Part shown: positions 1 to 7,965 of the stretch, in pieces
How the letters are laid out: the number at the start of each line of letters is the position of its first letter
Position numbering within the stretch: position 1 is the first letter of the stretch
Origin: Flavobacterium sp. Sd200
GTDB lineage: Bacteria > Bacteroidota > Bacteroidia > Flavobacteriales > Flavobacteriaceae
DNA length: 64,000 bases
Assembly: GCF_009826935.1 (NCBI RefSeq)
Contig: NZ_WUMN01000001.1
Span: 620,001 to 684,000 of the forward strand
Direction: 5' to 3'
The notes under the pieces: model-generated
What the model was told of the DNA's origin: nothing
The model's input: the letters and a program-made list of their open reading frames with translations, nothing else
Databases searched by the model: none
Made by a program: the position numbers and the translations under genes

Positions 1-2
1 AA

Positions 3-197
3 GATGGTAACTGGACCGAGACTAAAGTAGATAAAGCTATGAATTCGGAAAAAGAAAGTACTTATGTGCTTAAAACTAAAATACCGGTATATATAACTTA
101 TTTTACAGCATGGGCAGATGAGAATGGGAGTGTCGTCTTTTTTAATGATGTTTATGAGCGTGATAACAGCCTGGCAGACCTGCTTTATAAATCTTAA
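3..197 (+). CDS. L,D-transpeptidase (YcbB/LdtD type), C-terminal fragment
   Basis: Only the last 64 codons are inside the window; the gene begins upstream. The open frame starts at base 3 and ends at TAA 195-197. The fragment reads KIPVYITYFTAWADENG followed by an FFNDVYERD stretch. This matches the end of the YcbB-type murein L,D-transpeptidase family, where a 'P-V-x-[VI]-x-Y-x-T-A-W-x-D-x-x-G' strand precedes a conserved D-x-Y-x-R-D. Such enzymes make 3-3 cross-links in peptidoglycan in the periplasm. The catalytic Cys and His lie outside the window, so activity cannot be judged. The next gene on the strand is tRNA-Tyr. Confidence 0.75.
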   Translation, partial: DGNWTETKVDKAMNSEKESTYVLKTKIPVYITYFTAWADENGSVVFFNDVYERDNSLADLLYKS

Positions 198-281
198 ATA
201 AAAAATACTGATAAAAATTAAAATATATACTGCTTATATACAGTTGTTTAATAAATATCGTTAAAAATAGTAGTAAATATG

Positions 282-312
282 TTTGTTAACTTAAAAAACA
301 ACTGTATATTTG
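282..312 (+). promoter_or_regulatory. Promoter of tRNA-Tyr
   Basis: TTTG at 282-285, 19 bases, then TATATTTG at 305-312. This fits the Bacteroidetes sigma consensus (TTTG near -33, TAnnTTTG near -7) and places the transcript start a little upstream of the tRNA. The tRNA-Met promoter has the same 19-base spacing, so it serves as an internal standard for other promoter calls here. Confidence 0.8.
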
Positions 313-355
313 CAACCGCAATGAGGGAATGAAAATTCTTGAATTAGGCCAAGGA

Positions 356-436
356 GGGGAGATACTCAAGCGGCCAACGAGGACGGACTGTAAATCCGTT
401 GGGAAACCTTCGCAGGTTCGAATCCTGCTCTCCCCA
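356..436 (+). tRNA. tRNA-Tyr (anticodon GTA)
   Basis: The cloverleaf closes well. The acceptor stem is GGGGAGA with TCTCCCC, the D-stem CTC with GAG, the anticodon stem ACGGA/TCCGT around CTGTAAA, and the T-stem GCAGG/CCTGC around TTCGAAT. The long variable arm is typical of bacterial tRNA-Tyr. The discriminator is A436 and the CCA end is not encoded. Confidence 0.95.
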
Positions 437-442
437 CAAACT

Positions 443-476
443 AAAAGCTTCAGTGTTTTACTGAGGCTTTTTTTGT
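443..476 (+). terminator. Intrinsic terminator after tRNA-Tyr
   Basis: A 10-bp stem (445-454 with 460-469, one G-T pair) is followed by a run of seven T. It directly follows the tRNA. Confidence 0.8.
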
Positions 477-1156
477 GTTCTTATTTTGGATTCCAATACT
501 CCTTAATCAAAGACTAATGTGGAAAATTTTAGAGCGATATTTCATAGAATGTCTTCGAATGACTAAATTTTATAATGAAAGATTCTCTCTCAAGGTTTTT
601 TTGAAAAGATAATTTTTTAAGATTTTACTATATAGAATGGTAGAAGTGTCTTAAGTCAAAATTAATAAGGGATAATTAAGATTCTCTAATGTCTAATTTT
701 ATAAAGTGTGCTGATAGAATTATTCTGTAGTTTTTGTGTAATGAGTGACATAAATGTCGATAGAGGTATTTGGGTACGAAGTTTTGTTTCTTGAGGTGTA
801 TGTAAATTCAAAATTGTTGAGGCGTCATTTCAGGACTTTACATTTTAAATCTAAAAAATGGCTTTGATCCAAATTTAAAGCGTTTTAAAGTGGCTTAATG
901 CTATATTTAGTACGGAAGTATAATAGGTAAATTTTTTAAACTACGTATTTTTTGAATGGCTAAGAATACAGGAGGGTGGGTAAAGTATAACTTCTAAAAA
1001 TAAAGAAGAGTGAAACTAGGATGTCCGTTTCTACTTGTGTTGATTTATATTTAAACAATATGGGGTGAAATTTTATTTTCACCCCATATTATTATGTCTT
1101 AAGTGTTTATTCTTAAATTACTATATAAAATAAGCACTTTTAAAACTATTTATGTA
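477..1156. other. Gene-free stretch, 680 bp, host side
   Basis: Stops are frequent in all frames and I see no coding pattern, RNA cloverleaf or repeat. The only clear structure is the perfect hairpin at 1057-1090, listed separately. It may be decayed sequence. Confidence 0.5.
1057..1090 (-). terminator. Perfect 14-bp hairpin downstream of small membrane gene
   Basis: AATATGGGGTGAAA (1057-1070) and its exact complement (1077-1090) enclose six bases. It lies 66 bases past the stop of the leftward gene at 1157-1381, so it is probably its terminator. No long T run follows on that strand, so it could instead be a processing or stability hairpin. Confidence 0.5.
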
Positions 1157-1381
1157 TTATACTGATTGCTTATTACTAAGAAACCTTTTGTAATACATGT
1201 AAGCAAAAATTATTCCTGAAATTCCTAATAGGAAAATTTTACCATTTAAAGAAACGTCATCTTCGTCTCCACCTTCTGGTCCGCCAGGTCCCTGACCTCC
1301 TGAGCCAGGCTGAGCAAATACAACTAAATTACTAACCAGCATAAAAGCTAGCATGTACCACTTTAAAAGACTATTCTTCAT
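1157..1381 (-). CDS. Small predicted membrane protein with Gly/Pro-rich linker
   Basis: The product has 74 residues counted from the ATG at 1381; an in-frame start at 1408 would add nine residues upstream of the hydrophobic segment. It has an N-terminal signal-like helix ending ...VVFAQ, a short GSGGQGPGGPEGG linker with an acidic patch, then a second hydrophobic segment (GKIFLLGISGIIFAYMYY) and a basic tail. Small proteins of this build are common in Flavobacteria, but I know no function. The gene stands alone. Confidence 0.6.
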   Translation of the reverse strand: MKNSLLKWYMLAFMLVSNLVVFAQPGSGGQGPGGPEGGDEDDVSLNGKIFLLGISGIIFAYMYYKRFLSNKQSV

Positions 1382-1663
1382 AATTTTGGGGTTTAAATTA
1401 TAATACAAATATATACTATTTGTTTAAAAAACAAAAAAAAACACTCGTTTTTTTGTTTTTTAATATGTAATTAAAATTCACTCACAATTTATGATTTAAA
1501 GATGTGTTTATTCTGTTTGAAATGAAAAAATGTATCTTCAAAATAGCTAATTTTGTTTTGTTCTTACCTATTAGAGAACTATTTTATAGCATATAAAGAC
1601 CTTAAATGAAATTGCTTAGAATAAATAAAAAATAGTACCAGCTATTTTTCAATAAAAATATAG

Positions 1664-2116
1664 TTAAGTATTATCAGCCTGGTACCATTCTGCAAAGGAT
1701 GTCTCGGTCTCCTGTAATTTTAAAGAGTGTAAAAGAATGCCTTCAGGTAAATTTGTTTTTATCTTTTCAGCAAAATCTATAACCATGTTTTCACTTGTGG
1801 GTTGATAATCTACAAGTATTACATGATGTCCCCGGTCACTTAATTCTTTAGCTAATTCTACATGAGGTGTATTTTTATTAAAAACTGTTGCGTGATCAAA
1901 AACATCTACTATTTCCTGTTTCACAATTTTTTTTAAGTCGCCAAAATCAATAACCATTCCATATTTTACATTTTCAGTATCATCAATAGGGCTGCCCATA
2001 ACGGTCACAGATAATTTATAGCTATGACCATGTACATTTTTACATTTGCCATCGTAGCCATAAAGCGCATGTCCCGTTTCAAAAGTAAATTGTTTGGTAA
2101 TCCTTATTTTGCTCAT
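1664..2116 (-). CDS. queD: 6-carboxytetrahydropterin synthase / 6-pyruvoyltetrahydropterin synthase family (QueD)
   Basis: The product has 150 residues, the usual length. QueD converts 7,8-dihydroneopterin triphosphate to 6-carboxy-5,6,7,8-tetrahydropterin on the way to queuosine. The zinc-binding histidines are visible in FETGHALYG and NVHGHSY. The catalytic Cys sits just before the HxH pair (GKCKNVHGH), and FDHATVFN gives a further conserved Asp-His. The family also contains eukaryote-type pterin synthases. In Bacteroidetes the QueD role is usual, but substrate cannot be fixed from sequence. No other queuosine genes are in the window. Confidence 0.85.
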   Translation of the reverse strand: MSKIRITKQFTFETGHALYGYDGKCKNVHGHSYKLSVTVMGSPIDDTENVKYGMVIDFGDLKKIVKQEIVDVFDHATVFNKNTPHVELAKELSDRGHHVILVDYQPTSENMVIDFAEKIKTNLPEGILLHSLKLQETETSFAEWYQADNT

Positions 2117-2314
2117 TGTTTCTTAGGTTGAGTCTGCAAATTTACAAAATAAACACTTTAGTTAAAGTATACTCTAACATTGATGTTTTAAGAAAATAGG
2201 GCATTGAATAATATTACATGTTTTTAAGTGTTTAATTATTAGTTGATAAGAGTGAAAGTTAATCATCATTTGATAAATAAAACATAAAATTAAAAACTTT
2301 TTTTAGAAAAATGC

Positions 2315-2344
2315 TTGCAAAATTGAATATTGGTTGTATATTTG
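2315..2344 (+). promoter_or_regulatory. Promoter of tRNA-Met
   Basis: TTG at 2315-2317, 19 bases, then TATATTTG at 2337-2344. It lies upstream of the element's left end, so it is host sequence and still drives the reconstituted tRNA. Confidence 0.8.
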
Positions 2345-2356
2345 CACTCGAAACAT

Positions 2357-2429
2357 CGCGGGATAGAGCAGTAGGCAGCTCGTCGGGCTCATAACCCGAA
2401 GGTCACAGGTTCGAGTCCTGTTCCCGCTA
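2357..2429 (+). tRNA. tRNA-Met (CAT), initiator-type
   Basis: The cloverleaf is complete with anticodon CAT. Several features point to the initiator tRNA. Position 1 (C) faces T at 72 and is unpaired. The anticodon stem carries the three G-C pairs GGG/CCC. The D-stem has an A11-T24 pair. CCA is not encoded. The 3' half, from the anticodon stem onward, lies inside the left attachment repeat, so the integrated element supplies or restores the 3' end of this gene. Confidence 0.92.
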
Positions 2430-2435
2430 CTAAGT
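2388..2435 (+). repeat. Left attachment repeat (attL)
   Basis: A 48-bp direct repeat identical to 33924-33971. It covers the anticodon stem and loop, variable loop and T-arm of tRNA-Met, the acceptor strand and six bases past the tRNA. The copies diverge on both sides of it. Confidence 0.92.
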
Positions 2436-2451
2436 GCAAATGCCCTCCAAT

Positions 2452-2485
2452 AAACGGTTTTAGAGAAATTTAAAACCGTTTTTTT
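2452..2485 (+). terminator. Terminator after tRNA-Met, carried by the element
   Basis: AAACGGTTTT pairs with AAAACCGTTT across an 11-base loop and is followed by T residues. It ends where the integrase start codon begins. The original host terminator was displaced to 33972-34001, so the element brings its own and still ends the tRNA transcript. Confidence 0.8.
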
Positions 2486-3727
2486 ATGCCCCCAAATTTA
2501 CGGCTTTTGTTGCTTGAACATGATTTTGAACATGATTTGAAAAAACAAAAGCAATATGGAAAGATAAGCACCTACGATGCCGGGGGAAATCTCGAGGCAC
2601 GTTGGTATATTTATTTTTCTTTCCGTAACCCTGAAACGGGTAAATTAGAGCGGCAACCCAATATCTATTTGAACTTTGCTGACTTCGATAGTTTACGTGC
2701 CAGGCGCAAAGCGGTAAGGATTGCTGTAGAGAACTTGGAGCGGATTCTTGAAAGCGGTTATAATCCTTATGATGAAAAATCGGCTGAGAAAGCCAGGATT
2801 AAAAACTCCAAAGTTATAGCCCTTAACAAAACAGTAGAAGAAGCCATTACTATAGGACTTAATATTGCGGAGAAAACACTTTCTACTACCAGTTACCCTG
2901 ATCATAAGAGCCGGGTACTGCAATTCAAAAAGTATCTTATTGAAGAGGGGTTTGAAAATGCACCAATGTCTACTATTGATGTTGTTACAATTGTTGACTT
3001 TTTAAACCAGGTATTGGAGCGTTCAAGTGCAAGGAACCGGAACAATACCCGTACAGGGCTTTCGTCTTTATATGCAACACTTAAGGCTAATTTTATCGTA
3101 CAAGAAAATATTGTTGAAGAGATCAACATATTAAAAGCAACACCAACAAAAAATAAGACGTTTACCACCGACCAGGAAGAAAAGGTACTGGATCTGCTGC
3201 GTAAAAAAGACCCTCAGCTGCATTTGTTTGTAAAATTTATTTCCTTAAACTTTTTAAGGCCAATAGAAGTAGTACGCTTAACAGTGCGTGATATTTCTGT
3301 AACGGACAAAACACTTAGGGTTAAGGCTAAAAACCAGCCGGTAAAGGTTAAGATCATTCCAAAGATACTTTTGGATGACCTACCGGATTTTGAAAATCAT
3401 AAATTGGATGATTTTATATTTAAAAATATGTCAGGTATTGCAGATGGCACCGATATAAACAGACGTAATTATTTTTCCGAAAGGTTTAAAAAAATAAAAG
3501 ATGAACTGGATCTTGGTAAAGATTATGGACTGTATAGTTTCAGGCACACCTATATAACTAAGCTATACCGCGAGATAAGAAAAACTTACTCGCCATTTGA
3601 GGCCAAAAGCCGGCTTATGCTCATTACTGGACACACGAGTATGAAAGCCCTGGATAGTTACCTGCGAGATATAGATGCAGAGCTGCCGGAAGATTATTCA
3701 GCTTTGCTAAAGAAGAAAAAGCAATAG
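2486..3727 (+). CDS. int: Tyrosine recombinase / integrase
   Basis: The product has 413 residues and should catalyse site-specific integration and excision at the tRNA-Met site. The N-terminal half resembles an arm-binding domain and a SAM-like core-binding domain. The catalytic half shows box I arginine in NFLRPIEVVRLTVRDI, a beta-hairpin lysine near AKNQPVKVK, box II LYSFRHTYIT, and the nucleophile Tyr in GHTSMKALDSYLRD. The first His of the usual H-x-x-R-H box II is replaced by Tyr, as in some Bacteroidetes integrases. The start at 2486 abuts the tRNA terminator, so the true start could be slightly downstream at a non-ATG codon. No separate excisionase is recognised. Confidence 0.93.
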   Translation: MPPNLRLLLLEHDFEHDLKKQKQYGKISTYDAGGNLEARWYIYFSFRNPETGKLERQPNIYLNFADFDSLRARRKAVRIAVENLERILESGYNPYDEKSAEKARIKNSKVIALNKTVEEAITIGLNIAEKTLSTTSYPDHKSRVLQFKKYLIEEGFENAPMSTIDVVTIVDFLNQVLERSSARNRNNTRTGLSSLYATLKANFIVQENIVEEINILKATPTKNKTFTTDQEEKVLDLLRKKDPQLHLFVKFISLNFLRPIEVVRLTVRDISVTDKTLRVKAKNQPVKVKIIPKILLDDLPDFENHKLDDFIFKNMSGIADGTDINRRNYFSERFKKIKDELDLGKDYGLYSFRHTYITKLYREIRKTYSPFEAKSRLMLITGHTSMKALDSYLRDIDAELPEDYSALLKKKKQ

Positions 3728-3752
3728 CATTTCTTAATTATAAGCCAATTCA

Positions 3753-3783
3753 TTTGTAAACAACTATTTTATGGCTACATTTG
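3753..3783 (+). promoter_or_regulatory. Consensus promoter in the integrase-late operon gap
   Basis: TTTG at 3753-3756, exactly 19 bases, then TACATTTG at 3776-3783. This has the same geometry as the two tRNA promoters. No rightward protein gene follows; an intrinsic terminator follows about 50 bases on. Confidence 0.65.
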
Positions 3784-3789
3784 AGTCCA

Positions 3790-3858
3790 TCATTGGTTAT
3801 TTACATCCGTTTGCAGGACGGATAAAAACAAAAAACCGCTCAAACGAGCGGTTTTTTT
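3790..3858 (+). ncRNA. Candidate small RNA, about 70 nt
   Basis: The region between a consensus promoter (3753-3783) and a strong terminator (3831-3858) contains a hairpin with arms TCCGT and ACGGA. A protein frame can be read across it, but it runs over the terminator and is antisense to the lysine-rich gene, so I do not accept it. The transcript start is inferred from promoter spacing. No known RNA family is recognised. Confidence 0.45.
3831..3858. terminator. Bidirectional terminator between integrase region and late operon
   Basis: AAAAACCGCTC, a 4-base loop, and GAGCGGTTTTTTT. Runs of A and T on either side make it work in both directions. It ends the rightward transcript and the leftward late operon. 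Confidence 0.85.
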
Positions 3859-4024
3859 ATTTCTTGGCTTTTGCCTTTACTACGGCACCTCCTTTTTTGT
3901 ATTTGTATCCTGGCTTTAATTGCCCGGTGCGTTGGTTGATGCCTTCAGTTTTTACAACTTTCCTGCACATCTTTTTTGCAGATGGGCTTTTCTTTCTCTT
4001 TGTGCCTGTCTTTTTTGTGGCCAT
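3857..4024 (-). CDS. 55-residue lysine-rich basic protein, last gene of the late operon
   Basis: A short gene from ATG 4024 to TAA 3857. It begins MATKKTGTKRKKSPSAKK, and about a third of the residues are Lys or Arg; the C-terminus is VKAKAKK. It has a single Cys and no membrane segment. It lies 33 bases after the stop of the preceding gene, in the same direction, and directly before the terminator. Its composition suggests nucleic-acid binding, for example genome condensation in a virion. That is inference; no family is recognised. The opposite-strand frame here is a shadow. Confidence 0.7.
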   Translation of the reverse strand: MATKKTGTKRKKSPSAKKMCRKVVKTEGINQRTGQLKPGYKYKKGGAVVKAKAKK

Positions 4025-4057
4025 TGCGTTTTATATATTAAAGTTAATACCTGATTA

Positions 4058-4426
4058 TTATCTTAAAGAAAAGGTGTTACCATAGTGGTCTTTGATTACG
4101 GCAACACCGGTAGCATTAAGGTCAATGCCTTTTTCGGATGCCTTTGGTATCTTAGCAAACTCTGCTGCTGAAATTACCGTTGGCAATATTCCTCCAGTAT
4201 CTGCCTGCCAGGCGGTATCAGTCCAATAGGGTATATACTCCCCGTTAAATACCTTGCCCCAACCCTGTGAGCCTTCTTCCTGTATTATCATTCCCTCATA
4301 AGGGCTGTTTGAGCCTCCTGATTTACCTGCTGTCGTAGACGAAGACGGGAATAGCTTGTCCTTAAAGATAAAAGCCGCAGCACCTAACACTGCAACACCT
4401 AAAATAATTTTCTTTTTTTTGTCCAT
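4058..4426 (-). CDS. Late-operon protein with N-terminal transmembrane helix
   Basis: The product has 122 residues. A short basic N-terminus (MDKKKK) is followed by one membrane helix (IILGVAVLGAAAFIF), a Ser/Thr/Gly-rich linker and a soluble domain of about 80 residues rich in Trp, Tyr and Gly. The build, with inside-positive anchor, linker and small domain, is shared by many products of this operon and suggests a membrane-associated virion protein. Function unknown. Confidence 0.7.
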   Translation of the reverse strand: MDKKKKIILGVAVLGAAAFIFKDKLFPSSSTTAGKSGGSNSPYEGMIIQEEGSQGWGKVFNGEYIPYWTDTAWQADTGGILPTVISAAEFAKIPKASEKGIDLNATGVAVIKDHYGNTFSLR

Positions 4427-4438
4427 GTTGTTTTAAAA

Positions 4439-4762
4439 TTATAATGTTCTGTAACCTCCTATTTCAAAAATTTTAGCCGTGGTTAGCGTGCTAATTGCGC
4501 TTAGTTCTTCGGGTAAAAGCGATAGTAGTTCGGGTTCACCGTCGTTAATCCATGCATCCCAATTTTCATACTGTACTTTATACCCATACTCATTTATTTT
4601 GTAGACCGATACAGTTGCCGGGCTTGTTACCGCGTATCCGATATAGGGGCTTGTATTAGGCCAGCAACGGCATACTTCACACTGTGTATTTGTGAAAAAG
4701 TTACTCCTATATATATATACGAGTATTCCGGCACCTATTAATATCTTTGTTCCTAAGCCCAT
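4439..4762 (-). CDS. Late-operon protein with N-terminal membrane helix and Cys-rich patch
   Basis: The product has 107 residues from the ATG at 4762, one base past the stop of the preceding gene; a longer upstream reading overlaps that gene out of frame and is less likely. A membrane helix (GTKILIGAGILVYIY) is followed by a CxxCxC-like patch (CEVCRC) and a small mixed domain. No known family. It ends 12 bases before the next gene. Confidence 0.65.
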   Translation of the reverse strand: MGLGTKILIGAGILVYIYRSNFFTNTQCEVCRCWPNTSPYIGYAVTSPATVSVYKINEYGYKVQYENWDAWINDGEPELLSLLPEELSAISTLTTAKIFEIGGYRTL

Positions 4763-4763
4763 A

Positions 4764-7493
4764 CTAAACTGCTTTAAATAATAATTTTGGTTTTGCTGCC
4801 GACTCTGCAACTGGCTCTGCCTGCGGTTCCGGCTCTGCCGGTGCCTCCGGGTTGTAGCACGTTCCACTTGCTATATTGTAGCGTATCGTTTCGAGTGGTA
4901 CCTGGGTGTAACGGTTTTTATCGAAATAAGCATAGTTGTCAGAGAACCTTGCTTCTTTAACCATCTTAATAATTATGTCCCCATCAAATACAACCTCTGC
5001 GCCTCCTTTTGTACGGCCGTCTGTTGTTTGCTGAAAAATGATAACGAACACTTTACCGTTAAACCTTTTGCGCAAATCTTCGTCAAGCCTTAACCCCTTG
5101 CAGTTCATGCGCACCAGTTTCTGCCAACTGTCAATAAAAACTACATCATAGTCCTTAACCAGGTTATATAAATCTTCAGGACCGGTAACTTCAGGAATTG
5201 TATCTAAGTTATCGTTACCCGCTTCCGAAAGGTATTTTTCCTTTTTATCGGTAGCCAGTGTACTATCCGGATGTTCTTCACCTGAGATATACAAACACTT
5301 GTTGCCGGGTGCGGCAAAAGCCTCTATAAAATGGTACAGTGTAGTTGTCTTACCTGCGCCTTGCTCGCCATCCATTGTTATAACGACACTCTGTACCGGC
5401 TTGCGCTCCACGCGCTGTAAAAATTTGCCAACCTCGCCCTGAACGGTATAGAACTCTGACGGTTTATTATTTCCACCACCTATTTTTTGAATGCGTGGGT
5501 CTTTACTTACTGTAGCCGCTGGCTTTGGTTCTGTAACCGGAGCCTGTGGCGCAGCTTCCGGAACTAACGGCCTTTTAAGACCATCAAAGAGCGCGTAATT
5601 AGTCTTTTGGTTTTTCTTGCTGTCTATGCGGTTCTTTATAGCCGTAATAAGCTTAACTCCATCAGCGTTTACAGACATTGAAACTGAATCGTACTTATAT
5701 ATGTACCTATTGCTAATCCCATTCAAAATTGCATCCTGAAATTCAGAGGTACGCATTAAATCAATTTCTTCTTCAAAATCTTCAATATCTTTAGTCAAGG
5801 TATAAAGAACGTTAGCTTGCATCGGCTTTATGCCAGGATAATTGCCTGTCGCCAAAATATCATCAATAGCACTGGCCACACTAACACTTTTAGGTTTGTT
5901 GGCAAAAGGTTTTGGGTTGGCTTGCTCCAGTTTTTCTTTAGTAAGCTTCTTAAACGGTTGTTTTTCGCTATCCCAATTTACTTCCACTAAGGCTCCAAGC
6001 TTATTTTTGCCTTTTACCTTTATAACTTCATATACCAATGCCGAAAGTGTTGTAAATGCTTTTTTGCGTTCCAAAGCTTTATACACTGCTTTTAACTCAG
6101 GTAAAGTTTCTTTAGAAGCAATTATTTGACCGCTAACATTGTCAACAATCGCATAGCCTTTAATTTCCTTAGCCTGTTGTTTCGGTTTGGTTTTCTTTAC
6201 CGGTTTTGCTTTTTCGACCTCATTGGCTACAAGCTGCAAGTATTTTGGAACGCCATCGGCGTCAGCATCAAGAATATGATCGGCAGCCTTTTGGCTTTGT
6301 GCCGCAGCTTTCAGGAAAAAACGATTGTCTTCTTTCAGTTCTTTCGTCAGTCGGCTATTCCAACCACTCAGATATTTTGCTGAATTCTCACGCGTTTGGA
6401 ACAATATACCTGCCTCAGAACAAAGGAAGACCGCGCCCAGCTCTGCTACCAATTCTTCAAAGGCATAATCCTTTTTACTGGTTTTATTTTCAAAATCACG
6501 ATCAAGCCTTTTTTTATGCCCGGTGCTGTGTACCATTTCATGGAAAAAAGTACTGTAATAAGCGGCCTCAAAATTAAACGCCTCTATCTTAGGCATGTTA
6601 AGCACATCTTTAGTCGGGGCGTAACTAGCTTTATCGCCTATAAATGTATATCTTGGCGGCTTCGGGTAATTGTCTATAATAGCCTGGCATGCAGCAATAG
6701 GCTCAACCTTTTTAGTTGGCTGAAGCTTAGGGAACTTTAACCCCGTGCAATCATCGGCCCTGAATACATTGTAATATTTCAGCATAGGGATGCGCGTAAG
6801 GTTATCCTGCATATCCTTTTTAGTGATGCCGTTTTCTTTTACAAAGGTTTCAAAAGCTTTGCGGTCGCTGCCTTTAAATTCTGCAGAATCACTTTTGTAA
6901 TTGTACAGCATGCTGTAATACACCACACGGTGCGCCTTTGCACCCTTTTTAAGTGTCGCCTTAGCCTCGTTTATTTGATTAAAAGTCAGGTAATACGGTT
7001 GTTCAAATTCAATTGGTACAAGGTATGGCTTGCCTTTTTCGTCCATTGCAATATCAAAATTTAAAAGAACGAAGTTTATACCGCTGTATGGCCTTTTGCT
7101 CACATAGTTGCGCGCCTGGCCATCGTTGCCGCTGCCTTGCCATTCCTTTTGCCATGGCAGGTGCCCAACCTCCTGAATGGTATTCAAAATAAGGTCGGTC
7201 ACGTAGCTGTAAATCTCATTGGGTGTAACCGGCTTTCCGAGGCCATAAACCTGCTCGTGGTTCTCGCTTTCCTGATCCAGTGTAAAAAGGATGCTATCCG
7301 GCACCACCTCTATAGCGGGATCATGAATTGAAAACTTGAAGCTTGTTGCCTCAGGATAATTGGCTAACACCTTTTCGAGCCTTGCAGCAACGGCAAATTG
7401 TTCCTGGTCTTTAGCCTCGGCAATCATTTTTACAATTTGTGCGCGGCTAATTTTAGAACCATTGAGGCCGTTGAATTTCTTAACTACACTCAT
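4764..7493 (-). CDS. ArdC-like domain, zincin metallopeptidase and RadA-like ATPase fusion
   Basis: The product has 909 residues, the largest of the element. Residues near 85-150 match the ArdC N-terminal domain (PWQKEWQG, then RNYVSKRPYSGINFVLL), a ssDNA-binding anti-restriction module. Near 320-365 lies a zincin site, HEMVHSTGH (HExxH), with the downstream EELVAE glutamate. After a low-complexity spacer the last ~220 residues form a RecA-superfamily ATPase. It has Walker A GEQGAGKTT, a CLYISGEEH segment, Walker B DVVFIDSW, a FQQTTDGR segment and KNRYT, which resembles the RadA KNRFG motif. It sits late in the structural operon, so it may be carried into cells with the genome to protect or process incoming DNA. 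It is not a typical packaging ATPase. Family calls are firm; the role is inference. Confidence 0.85.
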   Translation of the reverse strand: MSVVKKFNGLNGSKISRAQIVKMIAEAKDQEQFAVAARLEKVLANYPEATSFKFSIHDPAIEVVPDSILFTLDQESENHEQVYGLGKPVTPNEIYSYVTDLILNTIQEVGHLPWQKEWQGSGNDGQARNYVSKRPYSGINFVLLNFDIAMDEKGKPYLVPIEFEQPYYLTFNQINEAKATLKKGAKAHRVVYYSMLYNYKSDSAEFKGSDRKAFETFVKENGITKKDMQDNLTRIPMLKYYNVFRADDCTGLKFPKLQPTKKVEPIAACQAIIDNYPKPPRYTFIGDKASYAPTKDVLNMPKIEAFNFEAAYYSTFFHEMVHSTGHKKRLDRDFENKTSKKDYAFEELVAELGAVFLCSEAGILFQTRENSAKYLSGWNSRLTKELKEDNRFFLKAAAQSQKAADHILDADADGVPKYLQLVANEVEKAKPVKKTKPKQQAKEIKGYAIVDNVSGQIIASKETLPELKAVYKALERKKAFTTLSALVYEVIKVKGKNKLGALVEVNWDSEKQPFKKLTKEKLEQANPKPFANKPKSVSVASAIDDILATGNYPGIKPMQANVLYTLTKDIEDFEEEIDLMRTSEFQDAILNGISNRYIYKYDSVSMSVNADGVKLITAIKNRIDSKKNQKTNYALFDGLKRPLVPEAAPQAPVTEPKPAATVSKDPRIQKIGGGNNKPSEFYTVQGEVGKFLQRVERKPVQSVVITMDGEQGAGKTTTLYHFIEAFAAPGNKCLYISGEEHPDSTLATDKKEKYLSEAGNDNLDTIPEVTGPEDLYNLVKDYDVVFIDSWQKLVRMNCKGLRLDEDLRKRFNGKVFVIIFQQTTDGRTKGGAEVVFDGDIIIKMVKEARFSDNYAYFDKNRYTQVPLETIRYNIASGTCYNPEAPAEPEPQAEPVAESAAKPKLLFKAV

Positions 7494-7495
7494 AA

Positions 7496-7960
7496 TTACC
7501 CCTCTATTTCGTATTGCTGCCCAAAAACTTCTACCACTGCCGATAATGTCAGATCGTTCACAGTGAGGCTTTCAGCGTTAATTAGATTATCAAGTACGTT
7601 AACCAGTTCAAACCTAAAAGGCAGGTCGCGCACTACGGTGGTACCAAAGGCAGGTATCTCTAACCCGGCAAGATTTACCTCTGCCTGCCCTAAGAACTTA
7701 CCATTGCGATACACTACAACGCGCCTCAGTGTTACAAGTGATGCGCCTGTAATAGAAAAAGGCACGTCCGTAGGGTTTTGCAGCGTAATATCAAGGTTGA
7801 AAAGGAGGTAAGGCAATTGTACCCTAATGTTCCTTATCCCTGAAGGCCATACGCGCATGTTGTCGAATACCTTTTTGAATTGCCTTGCTTTGTTATACAG
7901 GTAAATTCCTAAAGCTACTAAGCCTACAGTGCCGATTGCAACTACATATTTTGTTTTCAT
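7496..7960 (-). CDS. LEA14-like (LEA type 2) protein with membrane anchor
   Basis: The product has 154 residues. An N-terminal membrane helix (YVVAIGTVGLVALGIYLY) precedes an LEA_2-type beta-sandwich. The hallmarks are LDITLQNPTDVPFSI (a strand with NPT), a GKFLGQAEV hairpin and LEIPAFGTTVV. Such domains form immunoglobulin-like folds in membrane or desiccation proteins. Here the context, between two cell-wall enzymes and the ArdC fusion, suggests a virion membrane protein. It ends two bases before the next gene. Confidence 0.75.
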   Translation of the reverse strand: MKTKYVVAIGTVGLVALGIYLYNKARQFKKVFDNMRVWPSGIRNIRVQLPYLLFNLDITLQNPTDVPFSITGASLVTLRRVVVYRNGKFLGQAEVNLAGLEIPAFGTTVVRDLPFRFELVNVLDNLINAESLTVNDLTLSAVVEVFGQQYEIEG

Positions 7961-7965
7961 ACGCT

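Noticed and set aside
329..517. Open frame across tRNA-Tyr
   Set aside because: It runs through the tRNA and its terminator; the cloverleaf explains the sequence.
3771..4085. Rightward 104-residue frame
   Set aside because: It covers a terminator and lies antisense to the lysine-rich gene; Phe-rich composition is that of a shadow frame.
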